This document shows positions 58,401-64,000 of a DNA stretch of 64,000 nt, one piece after another (position 1 is the stretch's first letter; each line of letters begins with the position of its first letter). The stretch comes from Plasmodium relictum. Lineage: Eukaryota > Apicomplexa > Aconoidasida > Haemosporida > Plasmodiidae. The notes under the pieces were generated by a model. That model was not told the origin of the DNA. It saw only the letters and a list, made by a program, of their open reading frames with translations, and ran no database searches. The DNA lies in contig NC_041692.1 of assembly GCF_900005765.1 (NCBI RefSeq), positions 1,364,001 through 1,428,000 of the forward strand, in the 5' to 3' direction. A program made the translations under genes and the position numbers.

Positions 58401-59453
58401 GTGATAAACGCGTTCAGAATCAAAAAAATTGTCATTTTTCATAAAGTTATTACATTTCATAAAATTATCTGATTTGTTTCGATTGTTTAAATTATTTTCA
58501 TTTTCAAGTATACTATCTTTTTTATCCGACTGAATATTATCTATATCTAAATTCTCCCTTGACATATAATCGAAGAATTCTAGATTATTCTCATTATTTG
58601 AATTAAATTCGTAGTTTAAAATATCTTTTTCATTATTATTCATATCAAAAAAATCATCTTCATTATTAATATTACTGAATTCATTTTTTGTTTTTGAATG
58701 TTTTATACTATTTATCAATTCATTAAATCGTATAAAATCCTGTCTATTTTTCTTTTCGCTATCTAACAATGATGTTTTTCTATATAAATTTAATAATCTA
58801 ATATTGTATTGTTTATTAATTTCACTTTTTTTAGGATAAAATTCAGTCATTTTAAATGTTTTATGTAAATATTTTTTCTGCAAAGTAAAAAAATACGAAA
58901 TTTTGCTTAAGCCCATTTTATATGCTACATTTTTCATATCCTCATTAATATTATTATCATTTTTCAAATTGTCTAATACTTCTGATGTTTTTTTATCTTT
59001 TATTACTTCATATATATATCTCAGAGAATCTTTCATACCTCCAAAGGGCATATAAATATTCAAATTTCTTATATTTAATTCTAATATGTAAAACCATATC
59101 TTTTTTATTTCATCATAAATAATTGGTGGTAATTCATGTATTGTAATAAATGTTTGTATAAAATTTATTAAAATTTTTTGAAAATTTATAAAAAATTCAT
59201 CATTTTCCTTAAAGACATATTTGGCTATATTATTACTTAAATTATCATCTTTATATAATTTTTTAATAACATTATATATATCTTTCTCTAGAAATTGATT
59301 ATTTATATCATCATTAACTGATTGTATTTCAAAAGCTTCATCAAATTGTTCAAGTATAATTTCACTTACATAATTGCATTCATTGCAAACATATTGTCCT
59401 TCTTCTATTCTAAAGCTAGTATTTCCGCAGACAACACATTTCGTATTATCCAT
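46441..59453 (-). CDS. Giant TFIIB/Rrn7 (TAF1B)-like protein, probable RNA polymerase I factor
   Basis: The N terminus is a zinc ribbon, C-x2-C-x15-C-x2-C (CVVCGNTSF, then YVCNECNYVSE), as in the Rrn7/TAF1B branch of the TFIIB family. A helical segment follows at about 45-140. Around residues 1200-1225 the sequence YNIATACVIIACKFYYPM resembles the second cyclin-box helix of Rrn7-type factors. These proteins recruit RNA polymerase I to rDNA promoters. The open frame runs on to 46521, but a donor GTAATG at 46658 and acceptor TTATCATTAG before 46566 define a 92-nt intron. Exons are therefore 46659-59453 and 46441-46566, giving 4306 residues and ending in IIESRRIGQI. The hydrophobic tail of the unspliced frame is intron read-through. 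The protein is several times the usual 500-700 residues, mainly through Asn/Asp/Lys-rich inserts. The Pol I assignment is an inference; another TFIIB-like role is possible. Confidence 0.75.
48205..48456 (-). repeat. 126-bp higher-order duplication of a NINNDDN heptad repeat
   Basis: Within the giant zinc-ribbon protein, 21-bp units encode seven-residue repeats (NINNDDN, NINDDDS, NINNEDN, NINNDNN). Two blocks of six units, 48205-48330 and 48331-48456, have the same order of variant units. They differ at a single base (48264 G versus 48390 A), a silent Asn change. Partial units flank them. Confidence 0.95.
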
Positions 59454-60595
59454 TTTATTTATTTTACAGAGTCATTTTTTTTTTTTTTTTTAAATATATA
59501 TATATATATATATATATGTTCTCAATATCAAAATTTTTCTTATTTCAGTAGTTTATTCTCTTAATAATTTTTATTTTTTATTTTATTTTTTTAATTTTTA
59601 TTTATTTTTTAGCCATATGTTAAAAATATGTATATTTTTATAATTTTAACAAATGAAAATATATGTTTTATAATTAATAGTGTATAAAAATATTATACTA
59701 AGTTAAAAAAGAAAATACAATATTTTTTTTTACATATTTATAATTATATAAAACAAATAAAAAAAAAAAATAAAAAAATAAAATAATACAACCATAAGAT
59801 TAATAGAGTTTATTTTTCATATTATATTAATAATAAATGTATTAAAATATATAGAATATGTTCTTCCTGTTGCTTATTATGGCATTAAAATTTATTTTTT
59901 GTTTTTAAAAATAATAAATATTTTTAAAAATGTAATAAATATCTTTATTTTATTTTTTTTTTTTTTTTTTGAAACAAACACACCTTTATTTTCACAAAAA
60001 AGTAGTTTATTTAAAAAATAAAGGAAAGAAAGAAACATAAATTCATAGTATTATTTTAATATTCTTTGGTAATAAAAGTAAATATTTTTACTTTATATGA
60101 CAAAATATTTACATGTTATTATAGAAATATTCCTATGAATAAATAATGAAAATTTTAATATTATATTGTTCGATTTTTACATTTTATATGAATAAAAATT
60201 TCCTTATTTTTTACATAGATTTTATTACATATTTAAAAAAAAAAAAAATTACAGGTTCCTAAATATTTAATTAAAATAATAAGAAAATTCTTCCTATTTA
60301 AGAAATTAATAAAAGTATTTTTTTTAATCTCTTAAAAATATTAAAAAAATTTTATTCTAAGAAGTTAAGATTAAAAAGCAACCTCAAAAATTATTTAAAA
60401 AAAAAAAATAAAGTGATTAAGTTAAAAGTTTTATACTAAAAAAAAAAAAGTTAGGTAAAGTGGGCATCAACATATTAAAAAAACAGTGAATTTATTTTAA
60501 AATAAAAAGTTAAAATATGCCTTTAAATTTAATAAAAAAAAAAAATTGCCAATACAATAATAAATATATATAAAATATAAAACAAAAATGATCAT
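59454..60595. promoter_or_regulatory. Upstream region of the giant zinc-ribbon gene
   Basis: It lies between two minus-strand genes, so it holds the promoter of the Rrn7-like gene and the 3' flank of the TFIIIC-like gene. A T tract and a short (AT)n run sit next to the start codon. No gene is seen. Confidence 0.6.
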
Positions 60596-63500
60596 TTATA
60601 AAATATTTAATTCATGATTACAGAAAGGACATTGATTAAAAAAAAAATGCTTTTCAAAAAAAATATTTTTAGTTGAAATAAAATAATAACAGAATGAACA
60701 AAAGTAAATGAAATCTACTTTAATTAATAAATTGAATTTTAAAGAAGTATTAAATTCATCAAATAGTTTTTTATTTAAATCATCTAAATTAAAAATAGTT
60801 GGTAATATTAGATTATTTTTGTATATGCAACAAAAAGTAATCATACATTTACTAAATATATGATTGTTTTCACATATATAATAATTATTATATATATTAG
60901 ATATACATACCTTATCACAAAGTAGGCAATTTATTTTAAAAAACAATTTCTGAATAATGTAATTATCTACGTTTATTTGATCAATTTTCTCTTTTACATT
61001 TTCAAAAATTAAAGCTAAATATTTTTCAAAATTGTGTGAAGTAATACTAATATTTTCTATATTTAATGATTCTGTTTTTTCAATGTTTTTATTTCTTTGT
61101 TCTACATAAACTTCGTTGAAAAATTTTAATATTTTAAATTCTTTGTTTATTTTGCTTTCTTTATTGTCTGCTTTTTTTTCATTTTCCAAATTCTCGTTTA
61201 ATATATCTTTAGAAAATATTAGAAGATAAAATAAGCTATAAAAATTAATTAAAATTAATAAATAAAAATAATCTAAATTATTTTTTTTTATATTATAATT
61301 TAAATTAACATAAATATTTGTGTTATTTATTCGCAAAGTGTTTAAAATAATAAAAAATATTTGACAAAAGTATATATTTATATAAATATCAAGTTGGATG
61401 TTATAATTACTTGTTTCTGTATTTAATGTTAAATTCATATATTTTTTAATTTTATTTATATAGTATAAGCATTTTTGCAATGTTAAAAAATTAATTATGT
61501 CTTTTTTGTTCTCATTCATTAATATTTTTTTTTCATCATCAAATTTGACATTTTCTTTAGATGCGTTATTTTTTAAATTATCAAAATTATCTTTCATATA
61601 TTCATCATTTATACACTTTATAATATTAGTTTCATCTTTACTTCTATTATCCGATGCTATATCATTTTTACCTTCGTTTATTTTGCAAAAATATCTAAAT
61701 TTTTTCTTATTTTTTTTTGTTTTTTTATTTATTAAAAAAAATGTAATATGTGAACTAAAATTATCATTACTAAGTCCATTTTGTTTCAAACAAAAATTAT
61801 ACATGTGTAATAGAAAAGACAATAAAATACTACTATATTTTGTTATATCTATTAATTCAAAGTTCTCAAAAAATAATTTAGAATATATTTTTCTTTTATA
61901 AGAGAAACTTCCTTTTTGATGTAACTCGTTGTATGCTAAGTGAAAAAAAGAATTATATTCATATACATAATTATTTTGAAAATAATTTAAAATTAAAATA
62001 AAATAATAAAAATTCATTTCTACTTTTTTGTTTTCATTAGGTAAGTTATTAATGCATTTTTTAAGAGTATTGTAATTAATATAACTTTTTATGATATTTA
62101 AAAAATTAAAGTGACTATGTATATCACAAGAGTTCATTAAAATTTTTTTATTCATTTTTGTTTTCATTTCATTTATATTTCCGTTATTTTTTTCATTTAT
62201 TAAATGCAAATCATAAAAACCAAATATAATATATTTATATTCTAAAAAACATGTCTTATGCTCTCTTTGAGTGAATAAATTGCAATTCAAATAATTCATC
62301 ATATTTTTATCACAAAATACATTTGAATCAATTTCATTTAAAAAGTAACTTATTCTTTCATCATTATAATTCAATTCATCATTTTTATCTGAAAATCTAT
62401 TTCTTTTATCAACACTATGATAATTCTCGCAATTTTCTTTTATTTCATTATTCACATTTGAATTGTTACTACTTTCCTTTTCTTTTTTCTTATATAGTAA
62501 AGTGCATATTTTTTTAAAAAGTTTACTTATTGCTTTAATATAATTAATAATTAAACATTGATTGTTAATTGCCAAACTAATACTTTCATATTGTTTTTCT
62601 TGAAAATATATATATATGAAATTTTTAAAGTAACTTAGTTGTACATTATTTAAAATTATATTATTAAATTTTTTTTTTTTTTTTAACACTTCTTCGTTAA
62701 ATGGAAAGAGTAACGGTTTAAAAAAATTTTTTTTTGAAATAATTCCATTTTTCATTTCATTTTCTGTTAAGAAAAATTCAAAATTCTTATTTTTAAGAGT
62801 GCATACATAATTATATTTTTTCATTAAACCATTTTGATAAAAGCACATTATTTCAAATAAAATAAAACTTTTACTTTTTTTTTTATTTTCATTATATTTT
62901 TCAAAATTACATTTATTTACTATTACATTACATATAATATTAGAACTTTTGCTATTTGAAAAGGAATAGTTAATCAATTCCATTTGAAAACTTTTTTTTT
63001 TCCTTCTTAATGTTACTATAGAAAAATCGTATTTACATGTAATTATAAGAAAAGTGTATTTATAATATGCTATATCAACATAATTGGAATCATCTTTCTT
63101 ATTTACATAGCAATCTATATTAAGATGATCATTCCTAATTTTATAATCAAGATCACTATTATTCATTATACTTTCACTATCATTTTTTTCATAAGTTAAA
63201 AAATCATTTGTAAAGTTGTTTCCAATTTTATTTGAATTATTATCAAAATATATTTTACTTTCTCTTTCTACATTTCTTGATGTATCGTTTAAATTGCTAG
63301 CATATATGTTTTTATTTATAAAATTATAAAATTTTTTATATGGAAAAATATTATGGGAGCATAAAGAATACAAATATTTAGAGTTGCAATTTACTGTACT
63401 TATTTTGTTATATGAACTCTCCCTATTTAGTTGAAAGCAAAAATACTTTTTTACAATTAATTCAAATTTGTTTTCATAAAAAATATTTAATATTAATAAA

Positions 63501-64000
63501 TTACAAAAAAATATATATACTATACCTTCATTTGATAAGCAATAAATAATAAAAGTATAAAGATTTTTATAAAATTTACTTTTTTTTATTTTTGAAAAGT
63601 TAATACTTCTTATATAATCATCTAAGGGTAAATATTTAAAAGTAAAAGAGCATAATAATTTACTTTTTAAGTTACGATATAAGTTATCTATAAAAAAAGA
63701 ATTCGTTTTAAATATATTTTTATCTATATTATTTAAATTAAATTGCTTATTATACACATCTAATTCTTCATAATATAAGAAGTTCGAATTATTATTAACA
63801 TTTGAATTATTACTATAATTGTTATCATTATAAATAACCAATATAAATAGATTATTCTTCACATAACTTATGCATAAATTAAAAACAAGAAGCATTTTTT
63901 TTTTTTCATTCGAATAATCATATTCTACAACTGAATTTTTTGAAAAATAATAATCAAAATAATATTTAGAAGAAAAAGTAATGCTGTCAAATGTATCCTT
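60596..64000 (-). CDS. Large protein with C-terminal TFIIIC-type zinc domain (5' end outside window)
   Basis: The first ATG in view is at 63895, but the same frame stays open to base 64000 (codons for KDTFDSITFSSKYY and on), so the gene starts outside the window. At least 1134 residues are present. Most are hydrophobic beta- or helix-rich segments split by Asn/Lys inserts, plausibly a propeller-like region followed by helices. The last 110 residues contain a Cys/His-rich domain: CLLCDKVC, YICENNHIFSKC, then FCSFC and finally QCPFCNHEL just before the stop. That order (C-x2-C, C-x3-H-x4-C, C-x2-C, C-x2-C) resembles the zinc-binding C terminus of the TFIIIC 90-kDa subunit (GTF3C4 type), which serves RNA polymerase III promoters. 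A RING-like end of a Vps or SEA-complex protein is the main alternative. It lies directly upstream of the likely Pol I factor on the same strand. Confidence 0.6.
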   Translation of the reverse strand, partial: KDTFDSITFSSKYYFDYYFSKNSVVEYDYSNEKKKMLLVFNLCISYVKNNLFILVIYNDNNYSNNSNVNNNSNFLYYEELDVYNKQFNLNNIDKNIFKTNSFFIDNLYRNLKSKLLCSFTFKYLPLDDYIRSINFSKIKKSKFYKNLYTFIIYCLSNEGIVYIFFCNLLILNIFYENKFELIVKKYFCFQLNRESSYNKISTVNCNSKYLYSLCSHNIFPYKKFYNFINKNIYASNLNDTSRNVERESKIYFDNNSNKIGNNFTNDFLTYEKNDSESIMNNSDLDYKIRNDHLNIDCYVNKKDDSNYVDIAYYKYTFLIITCKYDFSIVTLRRKKKSFQMELINYSFSNSKSSNIICNVIVNKCNFEKYNENKKKSKSFILFEIMCFYQNGLMKKYNYVCTLKNKNFEFFLTENEMKNGIISKKNFFKPLLFPFNEEVLKKKKKFNNIILNNVQLSYFKNFIYIYFQEKQYESISLAINNQCLIINYIKAISKLFKKICTLLYKKKEKESSNNSNVNNEIKENCENYHSVDKRNRFSDKNDELNYNDERISYFLNEIDSNVFCDKNMMNYLNCNLFTQREHKTCFLEYKYIIFGFYDLHLINEKNNGNINEMKTKMNKKILMNSCDIHSHFNFLNIIKSYINYNTLKKCINNLPNENKKVEMNFYYFILILNYFQNNYVYEYNSFFHLAYNELHQKGSFSYKRKIYSKLFFENFELIDITKYSSILLSFLLHMYNFCLKQNGLSNDNFSSHITFFLINKKTKKNKKKFRYFCKINEGKNDIASDNRSKDETNIIKCINDEYMKDNFDNLKNNASKENVKFDDEKKILMNENKKDIINFLTLQKCLYYINKIKKYMNLTLNTETSNYNIQLDIYINIYFCQIFFIILNTLRINNTNIYVNLNYNIKKNNLDYFYLLILINFYSLFYLLIFSKDILNENLENEKKADNKESKINKEFKILKFFNEVYVEQRNKNIEKTESLNIENISITSHNFEKYLALIFENVKEKIDQINVDNYIIQKLFFKINCLLCDKVCISNIYNNYYICENNHIFSKCMITFCCIYKNNLILPTIFNLDDLNKKLFDEFNTSLKFNLLIKVDFIYFCSFCYYFISTKNIFFEKHFFFNQCPFCNHELNIL

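Overview
This window is nuclear DNA from a malaria parasite (Plasmodium, Apicomplexa). The signs are an extremely AT-rich sequence, long poly-A/T and (TA)n tracts between genes, short AT-rich spliceosomal introns, asparagine-rich low-complexity insertions inside proteins, and parasite-specific genes (ApiAP2 factors, GAP45, an apicoplast-type gyrase A). The gene order matches, from memory, the P. falciparum chromosome 12 block that carries ap2-g and GAP45. The proteins are not those of P. falciparum. The very high AT content and many Asn runs would fit an avian-type or other AT-rich species, but the sequence alone does not settle the species.

Layout. (1) 1-2360 (+): 3' part of an ApiAP2 transcription factor, cut by the window edge. 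(2) 3270-5312 (-): diphthine-ammonia ligase DPH6 in seven small exons. (3) A 3.9 kb intergenic region, then 9256-16011 (+): AP2-G, the master regulator of sexual commitment, with its single AP2 domain near the C terminus. (4) 16012-20524: gene-poor, with one weak candidate small spliced transcript. (5) 20525-21121 (+): GAP45 of the glideosome. (6) 22349-23778 (-): a seven-exon coiled-coil protein. (7) 24708-25964 (+): a probable mitochondrial helical-repeat protein. (8) 26537-27501 (-): a four-exon membrane protein with an acidic tail. (9) 28927-30758 (-): PKA regulatory subunit in three exons. (10) 33252-34532 (+): a Brl1/Brr6-type nuclear envelope protein. (11) 35417-39307 (-): apicoplast DNA gyrase A. 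(12) 40713-45967 (+): a P4-ATPase of the Neo1/ATP9 class in seven exons. (13) 46441-59453 (-): a 4306-residue protein with a TFIIB/Rrn7-type zinc ribbon and cyclin-box segment, probably an RNA polymerase I initiation factor. (14) 60596-64000 (-): 3' part of a large protein ending in a TFIIIC-type zinc domain, cut by the window edge.

The genes are a chromosome-internal housekeeping and regulatory set, not an operon. Recurring themes are transcription control (two ApiAP2 proteins, a likely Pol I factor, a likely Pol III factor), membrane-anchored cytosolic regulators (GAP45 and PKAr both start MGNxC for dual acylation) and organelle maintenance (gyrase A, the mitochondrial candidate). Several genes are split into exons too small to appear as long open frames; I assembled them by matching splice sites and reading phase. 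I found no tRNA, rRNA, CRISPR array, transposon or subtelomeric gene family.
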